Part shown: piece after piece, positions 25,828 through 35,278 of the stretch
Numbering within the stretch: the first letter of the stretch is position 1
Layout: each line of letters begins with the position of its first letter
Assembly (NCBI GenBank): GCA_945889445.1
Contig: CAMDBX010000001.1
Span: 62,001 to 126,000, forward strand
DNA length: 64,000 nucleotides
Origin: Rhizobium sp. Q54
GTDB taxonomy: Bacteria > Pseudomonadota > Alphaproteobacteria > Rhizobiales > Aestuariivirgaceae
Direction: 5' to 3'
Translations under genes and position numbers: made by a program
Notes under the pieces: generated by a model
The model's input: only the letters and a program-made list of their open reading frames with translations
Database searches by the model: none
What the model was told of the DNA's origin: nothing

Positions 25828-27645
25828 ATGAAGAAAAACGTGTCTTCAGTTCTGTTCGGAGCCCTGCTCCTGTCAGCAACGGCTTTCACCGCACAGGCGG
25901 CAGGCGGCAAGGCCGATGCCATCTATTTCGGCGGCGACATCCTCACCATGGCCACCACGGACCCGAGCTATGCCGAGGCGCTTGCCGTGGAAGACGGCAA
26001 GATCGCCTTCACCGGTTCCAGGGACGAGGCGCTGAAGCTCAAGGGCGATGCGACGAAGCTCATCGACCTCAAGGGCCGCACGCTGCTGCCGGGCTTCATC
26101 GATACCCACGGCCACATGGTCTATTTCGGCAAGAACATGATCGATGCCGACTTGTTCGGCACGACGGAGATGACCGAGGTGATCACCCGCATGAAGGCAC
26201 AGGTGGACAAGACCCCCGACGGCGCGTGGATCGTGGGCTTCGGCTACATGGCGCGCAAGCTCAAGGAAGGCCGCCATCCGACGGTGGAGGAGCTTGACCT
26301 CGTCTCGGCCGACAGGCCGGTCATGGTGGTCGACTCCTCCGGCCACCTCGGCGCCGGCAACACCGCACTGTTCAGTTTGCTCGGTCTCTCTGCGACAACA
26401 CCGGACCCCGAAGGCGGCAGCTTCATGCGCAAGACCGGCAGCAGCGAGCTTGCAGGCCCGATGGAGGAGACGGCGCTCTTCGCGGTGCGCGCCAAGCGAC
26501 CCGCCTTCACCGGTGAACTGGCAGACCGGGCCGTGACCGGCGCCGTGGAACTGTGGGCGAGCTATGGCCAGACCACGGCGATGGAATGCGGCCTCGGGCT
26601 GGGCGATGACGACATCGACATCGTGAAGAACGCCATCGACAAGAAGCTTCTGAAGATTGACCTTTATGTCTGCGCCAAGGACACCGTGGCGGGCACGGCG
26701 ATTGACGCGGGGCGCGCCGTTGCAGCCGAATATGCGACGGCGGAAACGTCCGACGATGCCGTGGCGCGTCAGGACCTGATCGCGGCCCAGGGCACCAGCG
26801 CCCCGGGCGACACGGCGCGCAAGCTGCTGCAAGCGAGGCCCGATCTCGACAAGCGCTACATCAACCGGGTGCGGCTGGGCGGCGTGAAGTTCTGGCTCGA
26901 CGGCAGCACCGACACGGCGTGGTTTACCGAGCCCTACACCAACAATCCGCCGGGCAAGACCGGAAGCTACAGCGGCTTCCAGCAGATTTCAGACGAGGTG
27001 CTGGACGCGGCCTTCGACACGTTCTGGACGAGCGACATCCAGATCAACATGCACATGAACGGCGATGCCGCGGTTGAGCAGGCACTCCGCGCCATCGAGA
27101 AGGCGGTCGTCAAGCACGGCATGCGCGACCACCGGCCGGTGTTCGTGCACGGCACCTACATGCGGGCCGACCAGATCGACCGCGCCCAGAAATATGGCGC
27201 CATTCCCAGCTATCTCACCTCCGGCATGATCAGCGGCGGCGCTGGCGCTCTGTTCCTGTGGGGAGGCGAGCGCGGCAACAAGGTGATGGCAACCCACACG
27301 CTGGAGAAACGGGGCATGCCCTTCACCTTCTCGCATGATGCGCCGGTGACACCGCAGCCGTGGATCCTGCCGCTCGTCGACGCGGGCGTGAACCGCGCCC
27401 TGCCCGACGGCACGGTGATCGGCGAGAAGGAGCGCGTGAGCCCCTATGTGGCGCTCAAGGCCGTGACCTCCTACGCCGCCTTCCAGATCAGGGAAGAGAA
27501 GACCAAGGGGACGCTGGAACCGGGCAAGCTCGCCGACTTCGTGATCCTCGAGCAGAACCCGCTGAAGGTGGACCCCCACAGCATCAAGGACATCAAGGTG
27601 CTGGAGACGATCAAGGAAGGGACCACGGTGTTCGTACGGGAGTGA
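25828..27645 (+). CDS. exported amidohydrolase (YtcJ-like)
   Basis: A 605-aa amidohydrolase-superfamily protein with an N-terminal signal peptide (MKKNVSSVLFGALLLSATAF, cleavage near residue 26), so it acts in the periplasm. The metal-binding GFIDTHGHMVYFG is at about residues 90-100. Later His residues lie in SDIQINMHMNGDAAVEQ and PVFVHGTYM, followed by FSHDAPVTPQPW. The C-terminal GTLEPGKLADFVIL strand returns to the beta-sandwich, as in the YtcJ/AmnE group. The substrate is not readable. The ATG at 25828 has a GGAG-like RBS; a frame from 25528 runs through the GMC gene. Confidence 0.86.
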   Translation: MKKNVSSVLFGALLLSATAFTAQAAGGKADAIYFGGDILTMATTDPSYAEALAVEDGKIAFTGSRDEALKLKGDATKLIDLKGRTLLPGFIDTHGHMVYFGKNMIDADLFGTTEMTEVITRMKAQVDKTPDGAWIVGFGYMARKLKEGRHPTVEELDLVSADRPVMVVDSSGHLGAGNTALFSLLGLSATTPDPEGGSFMRKTGSSELAGPMEETALFAVRAKRPAFTGELADRAVTGAVELWASYGQTTAMECGLGLGDDDIDIVKNAIDKKLLKIDLYVCAKDTVAGTAIDAGRAVAAEYATAETSDDAVARQDLIAAQGTSAPGDTARKLLQARPDLDKRYINRVRLGGVKFWLDGSTDTAWFTEPYTNNPPGKTGSYSGFQQISDEVLDAAFDTFWTSDIQINMHMNGDAAVEQALRAIEKAVVKHGMRDHRPVFVHGTYMRADQIDRAQKYGAIPSYLTSGMISGGAGALFLWGGERGNKVMATHTLEKRGMPFTFSHDAPVTPQPWILPLVDAGVNRALPDGTVIGEKERVSPYVALKAVTSYAAFQIREEKTKGTLEPGKLADFVILEQNPLKVDPHSIKDIKVLETIKEGTTVFVRE

Positions 27646-27652
27646 GGCAACG

Positions 27653-28414
27653 CTAGAGCTTTGCGCCCTTCTTGACGAGGAAGTCCACCAGCTTCTTCAC
27701 CTGTGCGGCGGGCACCTCGCGGACGTCGCCGGGGTGCATGTCGCCCAGCGAGAAGGGGCCGTACTGCAGCCTGACGAGGCGGTTCACCACGCAGCCGAAA
27801 TGGTCGAAGAGCTTGCGGATCTCGCGGTTCTTGCCTTCGGTGAGCACGCAGCGATACCAGCGGTTGGCGCGACCATCGTTCTGGCCATATTCCTCGACGA
27901 ACTCGGCGCCGCGATAGTCCACGCCATCGATGGCGATGCCCTGGGCGATGGCCTCGATCTCGTCAGGCTTCAACTGGCCGCGCACGCGCACCCGGTAAAG
28001 CCGCGACAGCGCCATCTCCGGGCTCATCATCGCCTGGGCGAGCGGACCGTCAGAAGACAGCACCAGCAGGCCCTCGCTGTTCACGTCAAGACGCCCCACG
28101 TTCATGATGCGCGGGTTCGATGCCGGCCATTCAGGCGGATTGAGCGATGGCAGATCGAAGATGGTCGGGCGGTTCTTGTGATCGCGGTGGGTGACAAGCA
28201 CGTCATCCGGCTTGTGCAGCAGGAAGAGGCGCGGCAGCGGCTTGGTTTCGGGCGTCACCGGCCTGCCGTCGATGAGGACGGTGTCGCCCTCCTCCACCGG
28301 CGTGGTGGGGAGCGCCGTGGCGCCGTTGACGCTGACGCGGCCATCGGCCACCAGCCGCTCCGCCTCGCGGCGCGACCCGGCACCGGCCTTCTGGAGATAG
28401 ACGTTGAGGCGCAT
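27653..28414 (-). CDS. RsuA/RluB/RluE-family pseudouridine synthase
   Basis: A 253-aa pseudouridine synthase. The N-terminal S4 RNA-binding domain (RLNVYLQKAGAGSRREAERLV) precedes the catalytic domain with NVGRLDVNSEGLLVLSSDG carrying the catalytic Asp, and the C-terminal TEGKNREIRKLFDHFG. The size and motifs fit RluB, which modifies U2605 of 23S rRNA, or RsuA; the exact site is not deducible. Its start shares one base with the moaD stop, so moaD and this gene are coupled. Confidence 0.92.
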   Translation of the reverse strand: MRLNVYLQKAGAGSRREAERLVADGRVSVNGATALPTTPVEEGDTVLIDGRPVTPETKPLPRLFLLHKPDDVLVTHRDHKNRPTIFDLPSLNPPEWPASNPRIMNVGRLDVNSEGLLVLSSDGPLAQAMMSPEMALSRLYRVRVRGQLKPDEIEAIAQGIAIDGVDYRGAEFVEEYGQNDGRANRWYRCVLTEGKNREIRKLFDHFGCVVNRLVRLQYGPFSLGDMHPGDVREVPAAQVKKLVDFLVKKGAKL

Positions 28415-28665
28415 CAGCCGCCCGTGACCGGCGGGAAGAAGGCAACCTCGCGCGCCCCCGCGACGGAGGCTTCGAGCGCCACGTGGTTCTGGTCCACCGC
28501 GGCGCGCAGCGTGCGGCGCTCGGCAAGGGCCGCGGCAACCGACGCATCACGCGCGCTTAAGTGGTCGATGAGGTCAGCGACGGTGGCGACCGAGGCGGGC
28601 ACATCCACGTCCTCGGAGCTTTTGCCGGCGATCTGCCGGATGCGCGCGAAATACAGGATCTTCAT
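28414..28665 (-). CDS. moaD: molybdopterin converting factor small subunit
   Basis: MoaD is the ubiquitin-like sulfur carrier that, as C-terminal thiocarboxylate, donates sulfur to precursor Z in molybdopterin synthesis. The 83-aa protein begins [15 protein letters not shown] and ends in the required Gly-Gly (PPVTGG). It shares one base with the pgsA stop upstream and one with the pseudouridine synthase start downstream. moaE is not next to it: no MoaE-like gene is seen in the window. Confidence 0.93.
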   Translation of the reverse strand: MKILYFARIRQIAGKSSEDVDVPASVATVADLIDHLSARDASVAAALAERRTLRAAVDQNHVALEASVAGAREVAFFPPVTGG

Positions 28666-29273
28666 CAGTCGACGACATGCCGGATGCCGGCGCGGAAATA
28701 ATCATAGCCGGTGTAAAGCGTAAGCGCTGCCGCAACCCACAGCATGGCGATGCCCACGCCGGTGGTGTGCGGGATCACCGTGTCACCCGCGGGGCCTGCG
28801 ATAAGGAAACCGATGGCGATCATCTGCACGGCGGTCTTCCACTTGGCGATCCTGGTGACCGGCACCGAAACCTGGAGCTCGCCCAGATATTCGCGCAGGC
28901 CTGACACCAGAACCTCACGCGACAGAATGATGATGGCCGCCCAGATGTGGCCACCGCGCAGGATGTCGTCCGCGCAGAGCACGAGAAGCACGACGGCCAC
29001 CAGCACCTTGTCGGCGATGGGGTCCAGCATGCGGCCGAGCGAGGACTGCTGCTGCCAGCGCCGTGCGAGATAGCCGTCGAAGAAATCGCTGATGGCGGCC
29101 AGCACATAGATGGCAAGTGCCGCCCAGCGCGCCTCGTTGCCGCCCAGGAGCAGCAGGGCCGCCACCACCGGCACCGCGACGATGCGGCCATAGGTCAGGA
29201 TGTTCGGGAGGTTCCAGACCTTCGAGTAAGCCACCGTCTTGCCTGTGTCCGTCTGATTCATTACGCCGCTCAT
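28665..29273 (-). CDS. pgsA: CDP-diacylglycerol-glycerol-3-phosphate 3-phosphatidyltransferase
   Basis: PgsA makes phosphatidylglycerophosphate, the committed step of phosphatidylglycerol synthesis, at the inner membrane. The 202-aa protein has the CDP-alcohol phosphotransferase signature D-G-x2-A-R-x8-G-x3-D-x3-D, read as DGYLARRW ... [10 protein letters not shown], and several hydrophobic helices. The start at 29273 overlaps the uvrC stop by 4 bp; an ATG at 29261 is an alternative. uvrC-pgsA-moaD is a common proteobacterial order. Confidence 0.95.
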   Translation of the reverse strand: MSGVMNQTDTGKTVAYSKVWNLPNILTYGRIVAVPVVAALLLLGGNEARWAALAIYVLAAISDFFDGYLARRWQQQSSLGRMLDPIADKVLVAVVLLVLCADDILRGGHIWAAIIILSREVLVSGLREYLGELQVSVPVTRIAKWKTAVQMIAIGFLIAGPAGDTVIPHTTGVGIAMLWVAAALTLYTGYDYFRAGIRHVVD

Positions 29274-31180
29274 TCTGCACTTTCGTGGAAGTGGTCGTAA
29301 ATAGCCTGCGCCAGCGCATGGCTGACGCCTTCCACCGCGGCCAGATCGGTGACGCTGGCCCTTGACACTGCTTTGGCCGAACCGAAAGCCTGCAGCAAGG
29401 CTTTCTTGCGCAAGGGCCCTATGCCCGGAACCTCGTCCAGCGGGTTGACCCCGATGGCCCTGGAGCGCCTGGCCCGGTGCGAGCCGATTGCAAACCTATG
29501 CGCCTCGTCGCGCAACCGTTGAATGTAATATAGCACCGGATCCCTTGCCTCGAGCATGAAGGAAGCCCGGCCGGGCACGTAAAAATGTTCGCGGCCGGCA
29601 TCCCGGTCCGGACCCTTGGCAATGCCCGCCACCGGCAGGTCTGACAGGCCCAACTCGTCCAGCACCGTCTTGGCGGCAGACAACTGGCCCTGGCCGCCGT
29701 CGATCAGCACGAGATCGGGCCAGGCCTGGACGTCCTTGTTCTGCTCGTCGCCGCGCACTTCCGCCTGTTCCTTGATGAGGCGGCTGAAGCGGCGAGTGAG
29801 CACTTCGCGCATCATGGCGAAGTCGTCGTTGCCGATCTCCTCGGTGCGGATATTGAACTTGCGGTACTGCGACTTGATGAGTCCGTCGGGGCCCGCCACG
29901 ATCATGCCGCCCACCGGATTGGAGCCCTGGATGTGCGAGTTGTCATAGACCTCGATGCGGCGCGGCTGTTCAGGCAGGCCAAAGACCCGCTGTACCCCCT
30001 CGAGCAATTTGGCCTGCGACGAGGTCTCGGCCATGCGGCGGCCCATGGCCTCACGCGCATTGGTGACCGCGTGCTCCACCAAGGACTTCTTCTCGCCGCG
30101 CTGCGGCACCGCCACCTCGATCTTGCGGCCGGCGTGGGTGGAGAGGGCTTCCTCCAGCAGCTCGCGCTCCTCGACGTCATGCGACAGCAGCACGAGATCG
30201 GGGATGGGCTTGTCGTCATAGAACTGGGCAAGGAAGGAGGCCATGATCTCGGGCGCCTCGTGGCTCCTGTCGGTCTTGGGGTAGTAGGCGCGGTTGCCCC
30301 AGTTCTGGAAGGAGCGGAAGAAGAACACCTGGATGCAGGTTTGTCCGCCCTCCTGGGCGAGACCGAAGACATCCGCCTCCGCCACCCCTTGGGGGTTGAT
30401 GCCCTGCGTTTGCGTGACGAAGCTCATGGCCTGGATGCGATCGCGGAAACTCGCAGCGCGCTCGAAATCGAGGCTCTCGGCGGCCTCCTCCATCTGCTTG
30501 GCGAGCTCGGCCTTCACCACCTGGCTCTTGCCGTTGAGAAAGGCCTCGGCCTCCTTGGCGAGTTCGCCATAGGCATCCTCCGCAATGTAGTTCACGCAAG
30601 GGGCCGCGCAGCGCTTGATCTGGTAGAGAAGGCAGGGACGCGTGCGATTGGCATAGGTGCTGTCGGTGCAGGTGCGCAGAAGGAAGGCCTTCTGCAGCGT
30701 GTTGATGGCGCGGTTGACCGCACCTGCAGACGCGAAGGGACCGAAATAGCTGCCCTTCCTGTTGCGCGCACCCCGGTGCTTCACCAGTTGCGCCACGTCA
30801 TGGTCCCTGGCGATGAGGATGTAGGGGAAGGACTTGTCGTCACGCAGGATGACGTTGAAGCGCGGCTTCAGCTTCTTGATGAGGTTGGCTTCGAGCAGCA
30901 GTGCCTCGGCCTCGGTGGAGGTCGTCACGAACTCCATGTTGGCGGTGAGCGAGATCATGGTGGCGATGCGCGCCGTGTGGCCCCAGACGCGGGTGTAGTT
31001 CGAGACACGGTTCTTCAGGTTGCGCGCCTTGCCGACATAGATGACGTCGCCCTTGGCATCATACATGCGGTAGACGCCGGGCTTGGCTGGAAGCCTGGAC
31101 ACGAAATCGCGAATGAGGTCGGCTCCCCGCCCGTCAGGGATGGGCGACTCATCAGGGGCCTGGGAAGGTTCGGACGTCAT
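29270..31180 (-). CDS. uvrC: excinuclease ABC subunit UvrC
   Basis: UvrC makes the two incisions of nucleotide excision repair. The 636-aa protein has the GIY-YIG nuclease domain at the N-terminus ([23 protein letters not shown]), a Cys-rich cluster (CTDS ... [15 protein letters not shown]), the UvrB-binding UVR motif (around residue 215, [18 protein letters not shown]), the RNase H-like endonuclease domain ([32 protein letters not shown]) and a C-terminal HhH pair ([13 protein letters not shown]). It starts the uvrC-pgsA-moaD-rlu operon. Confidence 0.97.
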   Translation of the reverse strand: MTSEPSQAPDESPIPDGRGADLIRDFVSRLPAKPGVYRMYDAKGDVIYVGKARNLKNRVSNYTRVWGHTARIATMISLTANMEFVTTSTEAEALLLEANLIKKLKPRFNVILRDDKSFPYILIARDHDVAQLVKHRGARNRKGSYFGPFASAGAVNRAINTLQKAFLLRTCTDSTYANRTRPCLLYQIKRCAAPCVNYIAEDAYGELAKEAEAFLNGKSQVVKAELAKQMEEAAESLDFERAASFRDRIQAMSFVTQTQGINPQGVAEADVFGLAQEGGQTCIQVFFFRSFQNWGNRAYYPKTDRSHEAPEIMASFLAQFYDDKPIPDLVLLSHDVEERELLEEALSTHAGRKIEVAVPQRGEKKSLVEHAVTNAREAMGRRMAETSSQAKLLEGVQRVFGLPEQPRRIEVYDNSHIQGSNPVGGMIVAGPDGLIKSQYRKFNIRTEEIGNDDFAMMREVLTRRFSRLIKEQAEVRGDEQNKDVQAWPDLVLIDGGQGQLSAAKTVLDELGLSDLPVAGIAKGPDRDAGREHFYVPGRASFMLEARDPVLYYIQRLRDEAHRFAIGSHRARRSRAIGVNPLDEVPGIGPLRKKALLQAFGSAKAVSRASVTDLAAVEGVSHALAQAIYDHFHESAE

Positions 31181-31235
31181 TTGGCTCTCTTACATCCCTG
31201 CCCCTCAGGTGGGGAAGGCGTAACCCTGCCGCAAC

Positions 31236-31263
31236 GAAAAACCGGCGCCCCTGGGGGCGCCGG
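31236..31263 (-). terminator. rho-independent terminator after the first BA14K gene
   Basis: On the minus strand a perfect 10-bp GC stem (CCGGCGCCCC, 31242-31251, with 31254-31263) and 2-nt loop are followed by a run of five T residues (complement of 31237-31241). It lies about 28 bp after the BA14K-like stop. Confidence 0.8.
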
Positions 31264-31290
31264 CGTCACAATCACGTCTCAGCCGAACCC

Positions 31291-31782
31291 TCAATCATAC
31301 GGGCTGTTGCACTGCTTGCGCTTGCCGTTGCTCGAGACATAGGTGTTGGTCTTGGCATTGTAGGACTTGTAGCGGTTCTCGCACCATGCCTTGTGGCGGT
31401 TGCCACTGCCATTGCCATTGGTGAGGGCGACCACGCCGGCGCCGATCACCGGAACCGTCCACCACGGGCTGTTGTAGTACCAGCCATTGTAATAGAAGCG
31501 GCAGGAGTTGCTCCACGACCGGCAGTGCGGCCCGCGATAGCCATTGTAGTAGCCCGGACGGTAATGGGGGTGGTAGCCGTGACGGTAGACGGGCCGGTTG
31601 TAGTGGCCGCCATGATAGCCGCCGCGACCGCCCGAGGCCCTCACATTGATGATCGGCTGCGCGGCAGCCTCGGTCTCAAGAGCCGTGTTGATCTGGCCCG
31701 GGAATGCAGTGGCCTCCGTCGCCGAATATCCGATGATCCCCGCGGCAAGCGCCAGGAGCATGACGAAGCTCGCTCTCAACAT
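31291..31782 (-). CDS. BA14K-family secreted protein
   Basis: A 163-aa protein with a signal peptide (residues 1-26, ending ATA), a Gly/His/Tyr-rich middle, a short hydrophobic segment (PWWTVPVIGAGVVAL, residues ~112-126) and the BA14K C-terminal signature: HKAWCENRYKSYNAKTNTY followed by RKQCNSPY. BA14K proteins are named for a 14-kDa immunoreactive Brucella protein with lectin-like activity. I start it at the ATG 31782 (MLRASFVMLL); a longer frame extends upstream without support. A paralogue lies immediately upstream. Confidence 0.85.
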   Translation of the reverse strand: MLRASFVMLLALAAGIIGYSATEATAFPGQINTALETEAAAQPIINVRASGGRGGYHGGHYNRPVYRHGYHPHYRPGYYNGYRGPHCRSWSNSCRFYYNGWYYNSPWWTVPVIGAGVVALTNGNGSGNRHKAWCENRYKSYNAKTNTYVSSNGKRKQCNSPYD

Positions 31783-31946
31783 GTGCAGTGCCCTCCCTGA
31801 ATGTCTGCCCGCACAGGAAAAGCATGCCAAATTCGCTTTTTCAACCAAGAGTTCTGCATATAGGGACAAGCCTGCGGATTGTCGCAACCAAGCATGGAAA
31901 GGCCGGCGCCTTTCAACAACACCGGCTCGTCTCGTGGCGCTGCGAC

Positions 31947-32429
31947 TTATGCGCCGTAAGGGCTCACACACTGGCGCACACGGCCATTGTAGGACATCCA
32001 GGTGTTCGAACGCGGGTTGTAGGACTTGTAGCGGTTCGTGCACCAGCCGACATGACGGTTGCCATAGCCATAGCCATTGTTTCTTCAGTCATAGGCGCCC
32101 GTTGCACCGATCACGAGCCCGGCACCCACCACCGGAAGCGCCCACCAGGGTGACGCGTACCAATAGTTGCCGCGCTGGTAGCGGCAGTTGTTGCTCCGGC
32201 TGCTGCAACGATCACCGTGCATGTTGCGATTATAGGTCCTGTCGCCATTGGAATTGCGGCCCTGGTTGCCGCTGTAACGGCCACCATCGCGCACCTCGAG
32301 CAACAGCGAAGGGCTTGCTGACGACAAGGACGCTTGCGGCGTGGCGGTGAAGGCCGAGGCCTGCGTGGCCGAAAGACCCACCAGACCTGCTCCGATTGCA
32401 GCCAGGGTCATGAGACTGTGCTTCAGCAT
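31947..32429 (-). pseudogene. second BA14K-family gene, interrupted by an in-frame TGA
   Basis: The ATG at 32429 starts a signal peptide (MLKHSLMTLAAIGAGLVGLS...) and a body parallel to the neighbour, with PWWALPVVGAGLVI. At codon 115 (32085-32087) the frame meets TGA. In the same frame, with no shift, the next 45 codons encode a complete BA14K signature: NRHVGWCTNRYKSYNPRSNTW, then RVRQCVSPYGA and TAA at 31947. So one nonsense codon separates two well-kept halves. The short product (114 aa) would lack the BA14K domain. Recent mutation, sequencing error or stop-codon readthrough are possible; nothing suggests a selenocysteine system here. Confidence 0.8.
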
Positions 32430-32565
32430 TTTGTTTGTAACTCCCGTGCGTGCCACTCGGCTCTCCCGGGACGGGAAAGCCGTTCGGGCTTGCAGGAAGA
32501 ACGGGACGTGGAGCCCATGGTTCCGTCTCAGAAGGCGCAGGGCGCCTTCCAATCGTCATGACGGC

Positions 32566-32964
32566 TCAGCGCTGGCGTTCGATTTCGACGCCCACGCTGC
32601 GGGCATTCTTGATGATGTTGGGCTTCTCGACGCGCACGCGGGCGGCCATCACCCGCTTGTCCTTGAGGCATGCGGCAGCGATCTTTTCGCACAGCGTCTC
32701 GACCAGGTTGATGTGACCATCGGCGATGATCTGCTCGACCTTCTTGACCACGATCTCGTAGGACACCACATGGCCGATGTCATCAGCCTGCGGGCCATCG
32801 CCTTCGCTGACGGAAAGGTCGATGTTGACGATGATCCGCTGCGGGTCGATCTTTTCATGGTCATAAATGCCGATCAGCGCCATGAGGTCGAGGTCGCGCA
32901 CGAAGACGTGGCGAAGCCCCGAGGCGGCGCTTGCCACATGGTGGCTGATCATCGGCTTCTTCAT
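32566..32964 (-). CDS. folB: dihydroneopterin aldolase
   Basis: FolB converts 7,8-dihydroneopterin to 6-hydroxymethyl-dihydropterin in folate synthesis. The 132-aa protein has the motif VRDLDLMALIGIYDHEK near the N-terminus, INIDLSVSEG-like strand, VVSYEIVV, NLVETLCEKIAAAC with the catalytic region, and VRVEKPNI. Its ATG overlaps the stop of the upstream SDR by 4 bp. Together with that pteridine-reductase-like SDR this forms a pterin unit. Start at 32964; an internal Met at the fifth codon is an alternative. Confidence 0.94.
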   Translation of the reverse strand: MKKPMISHHVASAASGLRHVFVRDLDLMALIGIYDHEKIDPQRIIVNIDLSVSEGDGPQADDIGHVVSYEIVVKKVEQIIADGHINLVETLCEKIAAACLKDKRVMAARVRVEKPNIIKNARSVGVEIERQR

Positions 32965-33716
32965 TCATTCACCTCGGTCACGTCCGGCGTCTGCCAGACC
33001 AGATGCTGACCGCCATCCAGCGCGATCATCTGCCCGGTCAGCGACGGTTGTGACAATATGAATTTGACGGCGGCGGAAATCTCCTCCGGCGACGTGCCGC
33101 GGCCCAGAAGCGTCAGTTTTGCCTGTTTGTCGAAGTCCGCCTGGTCCATCCGGGCGGACGGCAGCGCGGGCCCGGGGCCGATGGCGTTGACGCGGATGTT
33201 GGGCGCCAGCGCCTGGGCCAGCGTGCGGGTGGCGGTCCACAGGCCGGACTTGGACGTGGTGTAGGAAAAGAACTTGGGGTTCAGCTTCCAGACGCGCTGA
33301 TCGATGATCGAGATGATGTTGCCCTCCTCGTCCGCCGGCAATTGCCGGGCGAAGGCCTGCGACAGGAAGACGGGCGCGCGGAGATTGGTGTCGAGGTGGT
33401 CGGCCCAGCTGGCACTGGTGATGGTGCCCACCTCGTCGGGCTCGAACAGCGAGGCATTGTTGATGAGGCAGGACAGGCCGCCCAGTGCGGCCGATGCTTC
33501 CGCGATCAGGCGGTCGGGCACGTCGGCTTCCGAGAGGTTGCCGCGCACGATGACCGTCTTGCAGCCCATGTTGCGGATGTCGCCTGCCACCTCCTCGGCT
33601 TCGGCAAGCGAGGCGTTGCAGTGGACAGCCACATCCCAGCCGTCCTTGGCGAAGTCGAGCGCCAGCCTCCGCCCGATGCGCTTGGCGGACCCGGTGACGA
33701 GAACGGACTTCCTCAT
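32961..33716 (-). CDS. SDR oxidoreductase, pteridine reductase/FolM-like
   Basis: A 251-aa short-chain dehydrogenase. The cofactor motif is TGSAKRIGRR in place of the common TGxxxGIG; this Arg-Ile-Gly form is a hallmark of pteridine reductases (PTR1) and FolM. NNASLF and the catalytic YTTSK follow. It is coupled to folB by a 4-bp overlap, which supports a role in reducing dihydrobiopterin/dihydromonapterin or dihydrofolate. It is also coupled upstream to a cupin gene by 4 bp. A general ketoreductase role cannot be excluded. Confidence 0.85.
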   Translation of the reverse strand: MRKSVLVTGSAKRIGRRLALDFAKDGWDVAVHCNASLAEAEEVAGDIRNMGCKTVIVRGNLSEADVPDRLIAEASAALGGLSCLINNASLFEPDEVGTITSASWADHLDTNLRAPVFLSQAFARQLPADEEGNIISIIDQRVWKLNPKFFSYTTSKSGLWTATRTLAQALAPNIRVNAIGPGPALPSARMDQADFDKQAKLTLLGRGTSPEEISAAVKFILSQPSLTGQMIALDGGQHLVWQTPDVTEVNE

Positions 33717-34084
33717 GCCGCGGGCTTGGGCAGCAGGATGACGTAGTGCTTCTTCACCTTCTTCACCGTTTCCCAGGTGCCCTTGAAGCCGGCGGGAATG
33801 ATGAAGCCATCACCCTTCTCAACCGTCCAGGACTTGCCGTCCTCATTGGTGAGGATCGCCTTGCCCTCGATGATGTGGCAGAACTCCCACTCGGAGTAGT
33901 CGACCTTGACCTTGCCGCGCGTCGACTCCCAGATGCCACAAAACAACCGGTCATCCTCGCCGGTGAAGTGGTTCCAGGTGCGCGTCTCGTATTTGCCCTT
34001 GATGAGCTTCTCCTTGTCGGGCTTGCCCTTCTCGGCGTCCGGGGCATGCTTGCCCTTGGTCTTCATCACCATAATGTCGGCCAT
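33713..34084 (-). CDS. cupin-fold protein (DUF861/cupin_3)
   Basis: A 123-aa single-domain cupin. An N-terminal Lys-rich segment (KTKGKHAPDAEKGKPDKEK) precedes the barrel: YSEWEFCHIIEGKAILTNEDG, VEKGDGFIIPAGFKGTWET. These strands correspond to cupin motifs 1 and 2, though metal-binding His residues are largely missing, as in DUF861/EutQ-like proteins. It heads the three-gene cupin-SDR-folB unit with 4-bp overlaps. Its role with the pterin enzymes is unknown. Confidence 0.8.
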   Translation of the reverse strand: MADIMVMKTKGKHAPDAEKGKPDKEKLIKGKYETRTWNHFTGEDDRLFCGIWESTRGKVKVDYSEWEFCHIIEGKAILTNEDGKSWTVEKGDGFIIPAGFKGTWETVKKVKKHYVILLPKPAA

Positions 34085-34096
34085 GTGCTCTCTCCC

Positions 34097-35278
34097 TCAG
34101 GTCAGTCGTTTCAGCAACTCGTCGCGGCTCGGCTGGAAGTCGGAGGCGACCCACCAGTCTTCCAGCTTGCTTAGCATTACACCGATTTCCGGCCCGGGGC
34201 TCATGCCCGCCGCAAGAAGATCGCGCCCGGACACCGGCAGCACCGGAATGGACCAGCGTTCAGGCAATTCCAGCAGGGTTTTCCACTCCGCATCGTCGGA
34301 GGCCGCATCCGATCGCGCCCAGGCGACCTGGACCAGATCGCGCCAGGCCTCGGGCCCCATGTGATAAAGGATGGCGCGCTGTTCAGTTGGCCGCAGCGCG
34401 GGTGATGGCGGCAGCAGCGAGGCCAGCGCCTCGAGGCGTTTGGCCTCATGGTTCGAAAGCCGCCAGCGCTCCGGCATCGATCGCGGATCCTGCGCCAGCA
34501 CGGCCAGCCGCAGAAGCGGGTCCGCGCCCAAGCGCTGCAGCACGCGCCAGTCCTCCGTATACGGAAGAAGCTGCGACAGGATACCCTGCCCCGCCATCAG
34601 CTTCAGCGTGTCGACGGCACCCGGTGCCGACATCAGCTTGAACATTTCCTGCCGGATGCGCTCGGCCGAAAGGCCGTCGAGGCCCGCCTTGAGGCGCGTG
34701 CAAGCGGCAAGCCCCGCCGCATCAGGCGCGCCATGACCATAGCGCGCATGGAAACGGAAGAAGCGCAGGATGCGCAGGTAGTCCTCCGCGATGCGCTGTT
34801 CCGGATCACCGACAAAGATGACGCGGCGGCGCTGCACGTCCGGCCAGCCATCGACGAAATCATGCACCGTGCCGCGCGCATCGCAGTAGAGCGCGTTCAT
34901 GGTGAAGTCGCGCCGCTGCGCATCGGCGTCCCAGTCGTCGGTGAACCTGACCTTGGCGCGGCGGCCGTCGGTCTCAACGTCATGGCGCAGCGTGGTGACT
35001 TCGAAGGGATGGTGATCGACCACCACCGTCACCGTGCCATGCTCGATGCCGGTGGGATGAACCTTCATGCCGGCTGCAGCACAGGCCGCCGTCACCTGCT
35101 CTGGCGACAGGGTGGTGGCGACGTCGACCTCCGTCACGGCTTCGCCCAGCAATGCATTGCGCACCGCACCGCCTGCCACGCGGCCCTCGCCGCCTGCTGC
35201 CGCCAGCGTGGCGAACAGGCGCTGCAGCGCGGGCTCATTGAGCCACGCTTCTGCGGCAAGGGAGGGAAGCTTGGTCAT
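34097..35278 (-). CDS. cca: CCA tRNA nucleotidyltransferase/poly(A) polymerase family
   Basis: A 393-aa class II nucleotidyltransferase that adds or repairs the CCA end of tRNA. Motifs: GRVAGGAVRNALLG (G-G-x-V-R), the catalytic pair VDVATTLSPE (usually D-x-D; here the TEVDVATT segment), DVETDGRRAKV ERRxxV region, DAQRRDFTMNALY, and GDPEQRIAEDYLRILRFFRFHARYG. The ATG at 35278 overlaps the upstream CoA pyrophosphatase gene by 4 bp; a frame from 35389 is within that gene. DUF1285-NUDIX-cca is a common alphaproteobacterial cluster. Confidence 0.93.
   Translation of the reverse strand: MTKLPSLAAEAWLNEPALQRLFATLAAAGGEGRVAGGAVRNALLGEAVTEVDVATTLSPEQVTAACAAAGMKVHPTGIEHGTVTVVVDHHPFEVTTLRHDVETDGRRAKVRFTDDWDADAQRRDFTMNALYCDARGTVHDFVDGWPDVQRRRVIFVGDPEQRIAEDYLRILRFFRFHARYGHGAPDAAGLAACTRLKAGLDGLSAERIRQEMFKLMSAPGAVDTLKLMAGQGILSQLLPYTEDWRVLQRLGADPLLRLAVLAQDPRSMPERWRLSNHEAKRLEALASLLPPSPALRPTEQRAILYHMGPEAWRDLVQVAWARSDAASDDAEWKTLLELPERWSIPVLPVSGRDLLAAGMSPGPEIGVMLSKLEDWWVASDFQPSRDELLKRLT

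Noticed and set aside
32085-32087. selenocysteine reading of the TGA in the second BA14K gene
   Set aside because: No SECIS-like hairpin was seen after the codon, and BA14K proteins are not selenoproteins.
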